Source: Odontocerum albicorne
Taxonomy: Eukaryota; Arthropoda; Insecta; Trichoptera; Odontoceridae
Direction: 5' to 3'
DNA length: 64,000 bases
NCBI GenBank assembly: GCA_949825065.1
Contig: OX463842.1
Location: 49,331,011-49,395,010 of the forward strand
In this document: piece after piece, positions 1 through 10,689 of the stretch
Numbering within the stretch: position 1 is the stretch's first letter
Layout of the letters: each line of letters starts with the position of its first letter
Made by a program: the position numbers and the translations under genes
The notes under the pieces: generated by a model
What the model was told of the DNA's origin: nothing
Databases searched by the model: none
The model's input: the letters and a program-made list of their open reading frames with translations, nothing else

Positions 1-116
1 TCATTAAGAGCTTCTGAGAGACTAGCTTTTGATGCTTTTATTGTAACTGCATTCATTAAGGTATTCTGTCAAAATTACTTTTGATACTTAGAATATACTA
101 GACTGAAATACCTTCC

Positions 117-172
117 GTAGATTCTATGTGAAACACATTTTTTTGTAGATTCTATGTGAAACACATTTTTTT
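117..172. repeat. 28-bp tandem duplication
   Basis: Two adjacent copies of a 28-bp unit (117-144 and 145-172) that begins GTAGATTCTATGTGAAACAC and ends in a T run. The copies are essentially identical, so the duplication is recent or slippage-maintained. No coding content. Confidence 0.85.
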
Positions 173-1229
173 TTGCAAAAACTCATTCATGATCAATTTT
201 TAACTAAGGCCTGAAAGTGCGTGCGCCATGCGGCACAGCTCCTCAGCTTAAGGGAAAGGCGTGCCCGATGTGCCCTACCCACGGAGTACCCGTAAAAGGG
301 GGGCGCCGCAACGCAGACAATCGTTAAGGCGGCCCTGGAATGCATACAAAGTGACGCATTTCACTATAGCTTATCGTATTTTATGGAACTCATCCCTTCA
401 AAAATCTAACAACTGCGGTACACAGATCAATACAAATAAAATAAAATAAGTATTGCAAATTCTAATTTATTTATCATCTTTCTGTTTGGTTGTAAGAATG
501 TCAACACACTAGCTAAAGTGTACTGTTTCAAATAAAAATAAAAGTCAAACTTAGTTCTTTTTGATATTATTTGTGTATGAGTTATGTTAATACTTGTACT
601 TTTTGTAACACGTTGATTTTCTATTCGTGCACCCTCATAACTTTTTTTGTGGAAATGTGCATACGTATTTTTACTGTTACCAAAAAATGCGTATACCCTA
701 TCACTAAGGGATTATCGGTCAATTTTAATCCTTCCTGTTTTTCCAAAAGTTATAAACTGAATTTTTTATAATGAACTTATGGAAAATGAGCTTTTTTATC
801 CCTTATAATCCAGTTTTCAGCCTAAATATAGAATGACTATAGCACTCATCAATATAACTGATGACATCAGGTGGGCTTTGGACAGTAGACAACTTACCCT
901 CCTAACACTGTTAGTATTTAATAGCACTTTAAATTCAGTTGATGTAGACTTCCTCATTGAATACATAGAACATCTGAGCTTCTCACTGCAAGCCTTGAAA
1001 CGGTTCAAGAACTGTTTGGATGTATAAAAGATAAAAATTCTCAAATCATTTATATTTTGAGGTTCTGTTGAATATTCGTGTGTCGAAGGGTAGAATATTG
1101 TCACTTTTTTCAATATTCATTGACTGCATAAGTTTAGAAATAAACACTATGTAGCAATAAACCTACTAGGTGTATAACTATGTACACAAAATAATACATC
1201 AGTACCAACACGCCATATCCTCATCGGGG
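173..1229. other. AT-rich intergenic stretch with one GC-rich block
   Basis: No recognisable gene. Bases about 205-340 are clearly more GC-rich than their surroundings and hold a short open frame at 261-449 (62 codons) with a basic, arginine-rich translation that I cannot match to any family. The block could be a fragment of a mobile element or of an old exon. The rest is A/T-rich with only chance open frames. Confidence 0.5.
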
Positions 1230-1870
1230 TAGAAAAAAAAGTTTCCGGTCGCGATACACATATTTTGCCTCTTCTATATCCATGCACCTTCTCATAAAAC
1301 AGATCTACGATTTTTCTAACTTTACATTTCCTTTCGAAATATCATACCCCTGATCCAACAATACTTGCATTGATCTTCCTCTACCACGTCTTCCACTCAA
1401 ATTTGTGCAATATATGTTATTTATCTCGGTTTGTTTCTTTATTTATTCCTTCTACGTGCCCAAACCATCTCAGAATGCTCTTCATCATTTTACTCAACAC
1501 ATCAACCTTAAGTTCGCCCTATCCCTAATAATTTAATACAGTATTCTATAATACATTATAGCATTATGTATTTTCCTTAGTGTACGCATTTCTGCATAAT
1601 TTATTAGGTTATTTTCTATCTTGTTTTGCATCTACGTTTCACTCATGTACTCGTATATTGTATGTTTCACTCATGTACATTGGTACCAGTACGTTGGTAC
1701 CAAGTACCGTCTACGTTTCACTCATGTACGTTGGTACCAAAATACTGTGGTGAACTTTCATTCAGGCAGTTGTTGATATTGTTTGGAACGAGTATATATG
1801 TTGTAGTGCCCTATTTACTTTGTTTTCTATTACTACATACCATTCAATATCCCTCGTAACTTTTCTATCA
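1230..1870 (-). pseudogene. LINE reverse-transcriptase C-terminus remnant (family 1)
   Basis: The minus strand, read with frameshifts, gives the conserved tail of a non-LTR retrotransposon polymerase, including ILRWFGHVEGINKE at roughly 1470-1420 and a GRRGRGRS-like basic stretch after it. The same layout recurs at 15,345-15,960, down to the flanking motifs GTTTCACTCATGTAC and TTGGTACCAA. In the family this segment follows the palm/thumb and precedes the stop codon. The reverse-transcriptase core (YADD) and endonuclease are absent, so this is a 5'-truncated, decayed insertion. The clade assignment is uncertain. Confidence 0.6.
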
Positions 1871-2477
1871 TCCGAGAAAATAATACCTTAAACTTGAATT
1901 TGAATTCGGATATTTTTAAGTCGATAAATGACCGAACATTGAACTTAATAAATAATGATTTTATTTGATCAGGTTTGAGATGTTGCATTGATTTGTAACC
2001 GATCGACAAACAGCCCAAGAGGCCGCTAAGAGCCTTTATGACACGGTAATGTATTTGGCAACACCTGCTTCCTCCCGCAATATTCCACACCCATAGCCCT
2101 TTTCCTCCGGCCCATCATCCCTTTCTGCGGGAAATCTTCGCCTTTCCCGATTACCATTATGTTTTATGCTATTCATAATGCTGATTTGTTATCGTATTTT
2201 TAAGGTTCACTTTATTGAGATAACCCAACATTTCAAAAAAATCAAGTTTTATTACGATATCGCGAGATTTCTTGCAATAAATATAATTTTAACATGAATA
2301 CATATGATACAATTATGAAAAAAAAAATTCTTAAGAGAAATATTTCTTAGAATAATTCATTTGTTACTGAATTTCTAAAAAAACGTCTTAATAATGAACA
2401 ATGTTATAAAAATATATTATGTACAGCAAGAAAAACAATCCATTGTATTATTTCATAATATAAGTATTATAAATACA
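1871..2477. other. Unannotated intergenic sequence
   Basis: No recognisable gene. Bases about 2020-2160 are slightly GC-richer (GCCGCTAAGAGCC, CTTCCTCCCGC) but carry no open frame with family signals. A/T-rich elsewhere. Confidence 0.5.
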
Positions 2478-2692
2478 ACCACCGTGGCCTGGTTGGCAAA
2501 ACGCAACCCGAGCTGCCTTCCAGCCCGAGAGTCGCCGATTCGATTCGCGTTAGTGCCCATTTTGTTATAAAAAAGAGTTGCAGTCTGGTTTCCATTTAAA
2601 TCCCTTTTAACATATTTTGGTTGGTTGGAAGAAATCACCACATGGCATTTAACCTGCCAGGTGGGAATGTATACAATGGAATTGTAATACAA
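2478..2692 (+). mobile_element. tRNA-derived SINE, full-length copy
   Basis: Starts with a tRNA-like head: an A-box-like GTGGCCTGGTTGGCAAAACG and a B-box-like GATTCGATTCGC. A unique body follows (TTGCAGTCTGGTTTCC, TTTTGGTTGGTTGGAAG, CACATGGCA) and it ends in TGTAATACAATA. The same head, body and tail order occurs at 25,057, 27,780 and 28,084, which defines the family. Transcription by RNA polymerase III from the internal boxes and mobilisation by a partner LINE is the known SINE mode. The head is not a functional tRNA because the acceptor ends do not pair. Confidence 0.8.
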
Positions 2693-3483
2693 TAAAACAC
2701 TTTAACTAGTGTTGTAAAAAAACAACGCTTTTTTTTATTTAAATAAAATTAGATTGAAATTTTATAGCCTTTAAATATATAACTAGCAATTTTTAGGTTA
2801 ATTTAACAGTCAATAAATATAAATCTTATTATTTAACGAATAATTTCTAAGAAAACTTAATTTTAAGATATTTATAAAGAGTAAGTTCTTAGAATTGTTT
2901 AAAAAGTCGCTAGAAGAGATGTACACAATTTGGAGATGCTGATGGTGACTAAAGGGGGTTGAAGGGGTGAGAAAAACAACAGCCTCCAGCAAGGTGGGCA
3001 GGCCAAATAAAATGGATAACTAGTCATGATTCAGGATTGAGAAGAGAAGAGGTGAATCATACGTTCAGTTTCAGACCACACTGAACCAAAACACTCAGCC
3101 ATCAGCAACGCGATGAGAATATTAAATTTAAATATATCTTAGAAAATTTACAAGCTTTCGTGATAATGGACCACATTCATTCGTACACATAATGTCTTGA
3201 AAACATAATAATTGTTAATTTAGTAGAGAAAAAGTAGAACAGGGAGTGTAAAACAGTTGACATCTAACATAATTTACAAATAGTAAATATAAATCAAAGC
3301 ACAACAAATATTTAAGTATGTGAGGAAACACGGGGATATTTATATTGAAACAAAACTTTTTAATTCCGAGTATAACGTTATATTTAGCTTCAAAGTGTAT
3401 AAAAATGCAATTAAGCTAAATAAACGTCAAATAAACATTTTTGGCCCTACCTCGGGATTTTCTCAACTTATTCTAATTTATTA
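2693..3483. other. AT-rich intergenic stretch
   Basis: No recognisable gene or repeat beyond simple A/T-rich sequence. A short open frame on the minus strand at 2810-2992 has no family signal. Confidence 0.5.
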
Positions 3484-4140
3484 ATTATGATATTAGTCTT
3501 CACATCAATTATAACATATTATAAGTCGTCGCGTCAAGTGTAATATTAGTGATTTTATTAATTATAATGTAAGTCATCACATAAATTATAATATTTGTCA
3601 TCACATTAATTATGATATTACTCATCACATAAATTATGATATTTGTCATCACACAAATATGATATTAGTCATCACATCAAATATTATATTAGTTATCACA
3701 TCAATTGTGATATTAGTCTTCAAATCAATTATAGTTTAAGTCGTCGCGTCAAGTATGATATTAGTGATTACATTAATTATAATATTGGTCATCGTATAAA
3801 TTATAATATTTGTTATCACGTTAATTATGATATTACTCATCACATTAATTATGATATTGGTCATCACACCAATTATTATATTAGTCACCACGTCAATTAT
3901 GGTATCAGTCTTCACATTAATAATAATATAAGTCGTCGCGTCAAGTATGATATTAGTGATTATTTTAATTATAATATTGGTCATCGTATAAATTATAATA
4001 TTTGTCATCACGTTAATTACTATATTACTCATCACACAAATTGTGATATTTGTCATCATACAAATATGAAATTAGTCATCACATCAAATATTACATTAAT
4101 CATCCCATCAATTATGATATTAGTCCAAACATCAGAGATG
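3484..4140. repeat. 24-bp minisatellite with about 192-bp higher-order unit
   Basis: About 27 copies of a 24-bp monomer of the form AATTATGATATTAGTCATCA. Because 24 is divisible by three, both strands stay open and encode an eight-residue repeat (plus strand, NYDISHHI-like). A diagnostic monomer, GTCGTCGCGTCAAG, recurs at 3525, 3740 and 3932. The last two are 192 bp apart (eight monomers), so the array amplified in blocks of eight after the monomers had diverged. The 167- and 107-codon open frames are by-products of the period and should not be called genes. Confidence 0.9.
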
Positions 4141-4871
4141 ATATGACAGTTTTCGATGAACTGATGAATAGAATTGATGCATTAATTAATTTTCTACCGT
4201 TATTTGATGACCAAACACAGTTTCAGTGTAAGATCATGAACTACGTTTTAATATAACATCTATCAAACAGTGTGAACGTAAATCTATGGCATCCTAAAAT
4301 TTTTGTTTATATATCACTTTCAATATTTTTATCACTTGAATTAATTAGGTAGCTGAGCTTTGTAAAAAATATAAGTAACTTAAATGACTAAAGATGAAAA
4401 TTAAGCTGCACTAAACTTATATCAGACCTTAGTATACGCGGATGAACAGAAAAGAGAAAGTGAAATGCTGCTAATTCCTAAAGGTTGTTGATATTTCAAT
4501 TTAAAAGAAGGCATTTGGACCAGTTTAAAAAGAAAAAAAATTGAGATAATGCCTTAATGAAGACATTTATAATATTTCAGTGACACCAGTGTTGAAACTT
4601 TTATTAAAGCATACAACTTTTGACAGATTTCACATATCAATTAAGAAATAGTGTAAACCCCTTAACTCTATGACTAAACCGCGACTGATAGATGAATTGA
4701 ATGAAAAACGACCTCACAGTGTACGGAGTCCATGATTGGAAATAGACCAGAGAACAGGTAAATAGGTAAAAGATTTCTTGAGGAGTCCGGGGTTCACCTC
4801 TGTTTGTGGAGCCATGAAGATGATGATGATGACTTTAAAAAATATATGTTTTATGATAAATTTTAAACATC
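4141..4871. other. Unannotated AT-rich sequence
   Basis: Sits between two tandem arrays. Nothing recognisable apart from a short (GAT)n-like run near 4815-4830. Confidence 0.5.
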
Positions 4872-5943
4872 GTCTTTTTGAGGTGATATTTTATTTTACA
4901 ACAGTTTTTTCAAGTTCACTGGAAGAATATATAGGGTTATAATGAATGATAGAATACGGAATGATGTAATGAGTGAATGCAAGTAAGTGAATGGTTGTGA
5001 AAGAGGCTAAATATGTGTGTGTGTGGATAAGAAAGTATGGAGATCTGTCCCCTTTTCCTACCTCGACAGGGAAATTGCATGATTGTTTGTATGTACATAT
5101 GTATTTTCGAGTACGCCATTAATAATCATATTTATTAATGTCTTTTTGAGGTGATATTTTATTTTACAACAGTTTTTACAAGTTCACTGGAAGAATATAT
5201 AAGATTATAATGAAAGATAGAATACGGAATGAAGTAATGAGTGAATGCAAGTAAGTGAATGGTTATGAAAGAGGCTAAATATGTGTGTGTATGGATAAGA
5301 AAGTATGGAGATCTGTCCCCTTTTCCTACCTCGACAGGGAAATTGCATGATTGTTTGTATGTACATATGTATTTTCGAGTACGCCATTAATAATCATATT
5401 TATTAATGTCTTTTTGAGGTGATATTTTATTTTACAACAGTTTTTACAAGTTCACTGGAAGAATATATAAGATTATAATGAAATATAGAATACGGAATGA
5501 AGTAATGAGTGAATGCAAGTAAGTGAATGGTTATGAAAGAGGCTAAATATGTGTGTGTATGGATAAGAAAGTATGGAGATCTGTCCCCTTTTCCTACCTC
5601 GACAGGGAAATTGCATGATTGTTTGTATGTACATATGTATTTTCGAGTACGCCATTAATAATCATATTTATTAATGTCTTTTTGAGGTGATATTTTATTT
5701 TACAACAGTTTTTTCAAGTTCACTGGAAGAATATATAGGGTTATAATGAATGATAGAATACGGAATGATGTAATGAGTGAATGCAAGTAAGTGAATGGTT
5801 GTGAAAGAGGCTAAATATGTGTGTGTGTGGATAAGAAAGTATGGAGATCTGTCCCCTTTTCCTACCTCGACAGGAAAATGGCATGATTGTTTATATGTAT
5901 GTATGTATTTTCGAGTACGCCATTAATAATTCTATCGATTAAA
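4872..5943. repeat. 268-bp tandem repeat, four copies, derived from a LINE 3' end
   Basis: Copies start at 4872, 5140, 5408 and 5676, exactly 268 bp apart, each opening GTCTTTTTGAGGTGATATTT and closing near TCGAGTACGCCATTAATAAT. Plus-strand translation contains MNDRIRND and DKKVWRSVPFSYLDREIA, which resemble the DRIRNE and final DRKVW segments of LINE polymerases. The same 3' end is seen inverted at 15,352-15,415. Copies 1 and 4 share variants (GGGTTATAATGAATG), while copies 2 and 3 share others (AGATTATAATGAA), giving an ABBA pattern. Each copy keeps a 60-codon minus-strand open frame that I regard as fortuitous. Confidence 0.9.
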
Positions 5944-6525
5944 ATGGACTTAAACCAGCACTAATCGCAAAATAGTAGACATTTTCCTTAACGTAATATT
6001 ATATATGATGTTATTAGGGAAAATTCATATGAATCATCAACATTTGACTCGTATGTTATATGAACAAGGAAAATTTGTTCCATTAAAAATCATTTCATAT
6101 AAAATCAAAGATTTAGAGGCTATTAAAATTATGTACCCGACGCATTTTTCAGTTCTTCGGTCACATTTAGCGAAAAGAGGACACGCATAGACTCGTAATC
6201 ACTGACAATGTGATTGGTCGCAGGAGTAGAAGCTGATCACTTATGTGCTGGCGCGATTAGAATAAGGGTAAGCCAGCAGTGAAACGATTTAAGAATAGTG
6301 TTCATGACATACAACTAAGGTCCAAAAACTTCCAGCCTGATGCCATATTGGCCTCGCCCGTTGCATAATCAGGTGATGTTTCAGTTAAAATTTGATACGT
6401 TTAGATGCTCACGTAAATTTTTAACTTCCAAACGATTTCCTCCTTTGGAATATAACGAAACAAAACATATTTTATTCTTCTATGTACTCTAGTTGAGATA
6501 CTACTAAGGGTACAGTTATTAGATT
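5944..6525. other. Intergenic stretch with an unrecognised 61-codon open frame
   Basis: An open frame at 6005-6190 (plus) gives a basic 61-residue translation starting MMLLGKIHMN; I do not recognise it. Bases about 6208-6262 (GGTCGCAGGAGTAGAAG onwards) reappear inverted at about 7282-7340, so the two sites flank the piggyBac-like MITE in opposite orientation. Confidence 0.45.
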
Positions 6526-6529
6526 TTAA

Positions 6530-7106
6530 CAGTTCCCTTCCTGTGCTAAAAAAAATCCGCGCGTTCCGGTGCTGTGTCTTCAATACACATGTAAAAATGA
6601 GCGATTTAAATTCGGAAAAATAAGAATATTCATAGCCAATCGCGTGAATTAATTGAATTTGAAGTCAAAAGCGATAATAATTGAAATTTGATTCCTGAAA
6701 ACATGAAAAAAAACATCGGCCGACGTTCACAAAACGGACAAAGCAACCACCTCAAATGGATGCCCGAAAGCTACTGAAGCAAGAGAAGCGAGCGAACTGA
6801 GAATATATATTTTGCGTTCCCAAGTAGAGTGAGAGTGAGACGTGAATAGCATCGTTTTCTCACCCATAGCGTTTTTTTTAGAATGAATTTATCTACGTCA
6901 CACACTGACTGACACACGTTTGATTATATTGGTGAATTTATTCCCGATTTTCACAAAATATCTCTGATGTGGGCGATAAGTGCAAATTATTATTGATATT
7001 ATTTTCATTCAATGCGTAAATGTATTACGGAGGAATACCTAAAACCTGAACCCAGTATTTATTATATTTATAGAGATATTAGTTACACATCACAGGGAAG
7101 GAAGGG
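6530..7106. mobile_element. piggyBac-like MITE, TTAA-flanked, copy 1
   Basis: Flanked by TTAA at 6526-6529 and 7107-7110, the target-site signature of piggyBac-type transposition. Left end CAGTTCCCTTCCTGTG and right end CACAGGGAAGGAAGGG form imperfect terminal inverted repeats. The interior aligns in order with the element at 45,774-46,406, sharing GCGATTTAAATTCGG, TGCGTAAATGTATTACGGAG and ACCTAAAACCTGAACCC. There is no transposase, so it would depend on an autonomous relative in trans. Copy 1 is 577 bp and copy 2 is 633 bp. Confidence 0.8.
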
Positions 7107-7110
7107 TTAA

Positions 7111-7956
7111 CTGTCACATTCCGCGACCATGCAGTGGACGTGGCTGGCATATTATCTTTCAATACATGGTCTAACAAATTTTCTAGCCTTAGCAGTTTGT
7201 GGTGCACATTCTTCTTAAATCCTCCCAACATCGTGATGTCAGCTAACGTAAAACTTAAGGCAATAGTAGCCCCATAGCACTCTTCTCCTGGTCGCTCCAG
7301 CGCATAAGTAATGAACCTCTACTCCTGCGACCATCCACACTGAGTCTCTCCATATCCTCACACTAAGTTGTCGAGGCTGGATTTTTTTTAATCTTATCGG
7401 TATACTAGTTGTAATGTGGGTCTCGTTCCTCAACATTGAGGTCAAGAATCAGAAGAAATAATATATCGAAATCCACACGTGTCATGGTTTCGAGCATTAA
7501 ATTATTCTTAAATAGGCGATAAATCTCAACTGTAACTCTTATAAAATATATTCAAATATATTTTTCTGATATGAGAATTTGTGAATAATAAATTCTTACA
7601 AGTATATAAAACATTTTTCACTTAAATTATCAATGAATCAAAACTTACAAACAAGAAAAAAAAAACGTAAACAATAATTCTTGGAAAATATGCCAACGCC
7701 ACCTGCCGTGCTATATGTTTTCGTTGAGACGAGAGAACAATTTCTCTTTTTAATATACAGAGAGAGCGACAAAAATAATGTTCATATTAAAAACGTGTGT
7801 TATAAACAAGAAATAAGAAGAAGAAAAAAACTTAAAATAACAGATGTATTCAAAATGAGAAACTGTAGGAAAGACGATAAGAAGCTAAAAGCAATCTAAT
7901 GCATGAAAATGTCAAACTTTCTTGCCTTTTCCATAGTGTAGATAAAACACTTTTTT
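7111..7956. other. Unannotated intergenic sequence
   Basis: Contains the inverted partner (about 7282-7340) of the 6208-6262 segment. An open frame at 7681-7899 starts on TTG and is lysine-rich with no family signal. Otherwise A/T-rich. Confidence 0.45.
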
Positions 7957-8110
7957 TTATCTATAGTCTAGTTGGCAAGACGCTTGCCTCTAATCCTTTT
8001 TGGGTTCGATTCCCGGTGGTATAAAAAAAACAGGTCTTAGCCTGATAAAATAGTTCGTCAGATAATATCATTCTTATTCAAACTTTATAATTCAGCGAAT
8101 GAACAGTTCC
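7957..8110 (+). mobile_element. tRNA-derived SINE, head and partial body
   Basis: A-box-like TAGTCTAGTTGGCAAGACGC and B-box-like GGGTTCGATTCCCGG are spaced as in a tRNA. A GTATAAAAAAAA linker follows, then a body that soon loses similarity to the full copies. The B box is close to consensus, so the head is better preserved than the body. Confidence 0.7.
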
Positions 8111-8632
8111 TTTTTTGTTTGTTTTTTTAATGTACATGCACAAGGCTGAAAAACACCGGATGTCCTCGCGGTCGGGCTTGCCCTCTATTGATAAGGGGAT
8201 ATCTCGACTTGCGGGATGTTATGAGATGAAGTCAACCCTTTTACAAGCTTTTCTTTTAAATGTATGTTCTTTGACATGAAACATTATATTGATATATAAA
8301 TTTAATTATAGGATATATGTATATGATTCATGTAACATACATACTATGTTGCTATACGTAAACCTAAATGTATATAATTTATTTATTTCGAGTTTATTTG
8401 ACTCGGAAATGTTATCTCATTCTGTGTATTTTAATATTCAAATGGGTTGTGGACATTGAATTTCGATTTTATTTCATTTTATATTCGAATTTGTGAAATT
8501 TCTATGAAGTATTTGTTTAAATATTTATTTCTAAATTGTTAATTTTGTATGAAGCAGCAAGAGTGCTTGTCAAAAAACAGTTTGAACAAATTATTTATTT
8601 AAAAACTTGTATACAACCATGTTACAATAAAC
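8111..8632. other. AT-rich stretch
   Basis: Bases 8145-8225 are GC-richer (TGTCCTCGCGGTCGGGC) but not identified. The remainder is low-complexity A/T. Confidence 0.4.
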
Positions 8633-8936
8633 CAATTTTTTTTTGTATGGTACCCTTCGATATATCCGAATTAGTGTTTCGGGCATTTTGAAGAGCGCGT
8701 CCAGGACACAACATTTACTTCGGTCCTAACAACTGACCCTTCGGATTTAGAACCTCAGGAGTAGTCACGGAACTTGAAGTTTGCCATTGAACGTGTTGGC
8801 AACACTACTGCTCAGCCTGTGCAGTAACTTTTTAACCAGACTGGTACCCTTTTTTTGGGTACCATCTGCAATCGAACCTGAAATCCCCGGCAGCAGATAA
8901 ATACTGTTACTACTAGACTACATACGCCATCCTAAA
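8633..8936 (-). mobile_element. tRNA-derived SINE of a second family, with probable TSD
   Basis: Read on the minus strand, it begins GGCGTATGTAGTCTAGTAGT (A-box-like), then GGTTCGATTGC (B-box-like), a body of about 190 bp and a terminal A run (plus-strand T run at 8636-8644). Flanks ACAATAAACCAAT (left) and CTAAATAAACCATT (right) share AATAAACCA, a plausible target-site duplication. The body differs from the SINE at 2478, so it is a separate family. Confidence 0.7.
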
Positions 8937-9074
8937 TAAACCATTAAATAGTGTTATCATATATCTGAGATTCCATTAGAAATATGTTCCAAGACGAACA
9001 TACTCGTATATTTCCAAAAAATTCTTATAATTGTATAACAAAGAAAATAAAGCACTTAAAAGTAGAAAAAAAAT

Positions 9075-9470
9075 GGTCTTCTTCTTTCTCTTATTTTAGG
9101 CCTGTTGACCTGTTATGGTCTTCCATCATTGTTTCCCTCTTGTGACGTCGACTGCCAGCTGTCTTTCCATCTTTTGGGAGGTCGTTCTGGAGGTCTATTT
9201 GCTTGGAGGATACTGTCCCTGGCCATTATTACGGCTCTTGGTTCCGCCATTCTGGATACATGTTCGTTCCAGAATCTTCTTCTCTGTTGTCCCCATCTGA
9301 CAATATCTTCAACTTCGCACGTCTTTCGGATTTCTGTGTTTTCTGTGTTTCGTACTCACGAAGGGTCTTGCCAGCGATGCTCCCGAGAACGTTCATTTCG
9401 CTGATTCGAAGGAGATTTTTGGTTCTGACAGTGTCGGTTCTGGACTCTATGCCAGTATGTCATTATTAAA
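9075..9470 (-). pseudogene. LINE reverse-transcriptase C-terminus (family 2)
   Basis: The minus strand encodes, in pieces, the family-2 tail also seen at 31,595-31,965 and 19,430-19,700: a CEVEDIVRWG-like segment, a QRRRFWNEHV-like segment, then GRPPKRW. Both this copy and the 31.6-kb copy are cut at nearly the same place on the 5' side and end in a run of CTTCTTCTT (plus strand). Only the last 130 or so codons remain, so it is inactive. Confidence 0.65.
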
Positions 9471-10249
9471 AAAATTGTACTGAAAGAAATTTAGAATAGA
9501 ATCTGAGTCTACAGTTTAATGAGTTACTGTACTTACCAAGAAGCCACAGGCACCAACAATAGTTTTTTTTTTTTTTTTTTCTGTTATGTACTTTTATTCG
9601 CGAGATAAATCTACGAAGGATGATACATTTTTTCTCGAGCACACACACTTGATACTGAAAAATAGATTGATACTGAAAAAAAAAAAACAATTAATATGAA
9701 AATACGAGTATATGCCATCTTTGAATGTGATGATAAATTTGTTACCAATTATTTCAGCTTTGAAATTTATGCCGGATATCATAACCAGTGTACTGGGCAT
9801 TTTCATGAAATATCGCCAATTTTAGGCCGATTTTTCCGACTCGGCCAATAAAAGTGTAAGGGTGCGAAAAGGTGTTTTTAAATTGGACTGCGAGATTTAT
9901 CGCAGTTTATATAAATTTTCCGCAACAGCTGCAGTCAGACAGACACTCGAGGAAGGTAAAATTGAAATTGAATTTTATGCAGAATTTATTGATATCATAA
10001 GAGGAGGAAAACTTTATATACATATGCCCATGGTGACAAGGTGTGCGCCCCTGAGACATAGGGACCACACGTAAGCCATTTATTGGCGCTCGAAATTTAT
10101 TCATAATTCAGCAGCGAGAGGAAGATGACAGCAGAAGATCTTGCTGAGTGTGAGAAATAAGTTATTTTTTTCAAATAAATTGTTAGAGAAAAGAAAAATA
10201 AGTTTTCGAGTTCCTTAAGTGACCTACTATAGTTGTATAAATATTTTGG
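9471..10249. other. AT-rich stretch with homopolymer runs
   Basis: Includes a T20-type run near 9560-9580. Open frames at 9862-10074 and on the opposite strand are not recognisable. Confidence 0.4.
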
Positions 10250-10286
10250 AATGTTGTACCATGTAGTCTGGCTATTGATGAAAACA

Positions 10287-10316
10287 TTTCAGAAACGTTG
10301 CAATTTTTATCATCAG
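10287..10316 (-). ncRNA. Degenerate hammerhead-like motif, inverted partner
   Basis: The minus strand reads CTGATGA at 10316-10310, then 19 nt and TGAAA. The middle (TTGCAACGTTTC) matches the stem-loop of the motif at 10,352 but no longer pairs well. It lies about 35 bp from that motif in the opposite orientation, as if two Penelope-type ends face each other. Confidence 0.35.
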
Positions 10317-10351
10317 GACTTAACCAACTTTGCTTTGACTATAAACAAACC

Positions 10352-10389
10352 CTGAAGAGGAAAACTGCAACGTTTTCGAAACATCGGTA
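10352..10389 (+). ncRNA. Hammerhead-ribozyme-like motif (Penelope-type terminus)
   Basis: CTGAAGA (10352-10358) fits the CUGANGA core. Then GAAAAC (10360-10365) pairs perfectly with GTTTTC (10372-10377) around a TGCAAC loop, followed by GAAA (10378-10381). A81-T88 and C82-G87 can form a 2-bp helix III, leaving A89 as the candidate cleavage position. One G (10359) is unpaired in helix II. I could not find a convincing helix I, which is the main weakness. Such ribozymes are known in Penelope-like retroelements; activity here is inference. Confidence 0.45.
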
Positions 10390-10689
10390 TCATAAGTTAA
10401 CGGTATCATATGGGTCGTTCACAAGTCAAGTGAACCAAGACAATTCTGGTTAGTTTTGAGTAAACTACGTTCAAACATTTTAGTGTTTCTAATTTTGTAC
10501 GGTATTTTAGTGATCGCAATTCTGAAAAGTGCGTGCGTAAACTAAAAACATAGAGCTTTAATGGGAATGGGCGATACACCAGATTGAAATGTTATCTATT
10601 TCTTTCTTGAATATTCGAAAAAAGACTATAGTTTCACTTTGTGGTGCCATGTTTTATGTAAAAGGAAAAATAACTAAATAAAAAACATA

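Noticed and set aside
3643..4146. 167-codon and 107-codon open frames over the 24-bp array
   Set aside because: By-product of a period divisible by three; both strands open with the same eight-residue rhythm.
4937..5655. Three identical 60-codon minus-strand frames as a small gene family
   Set aside because: They lie antisense to recognisable LINE-tail residues inside a 268-bp tandem repeat, and the fourth copy is broken.
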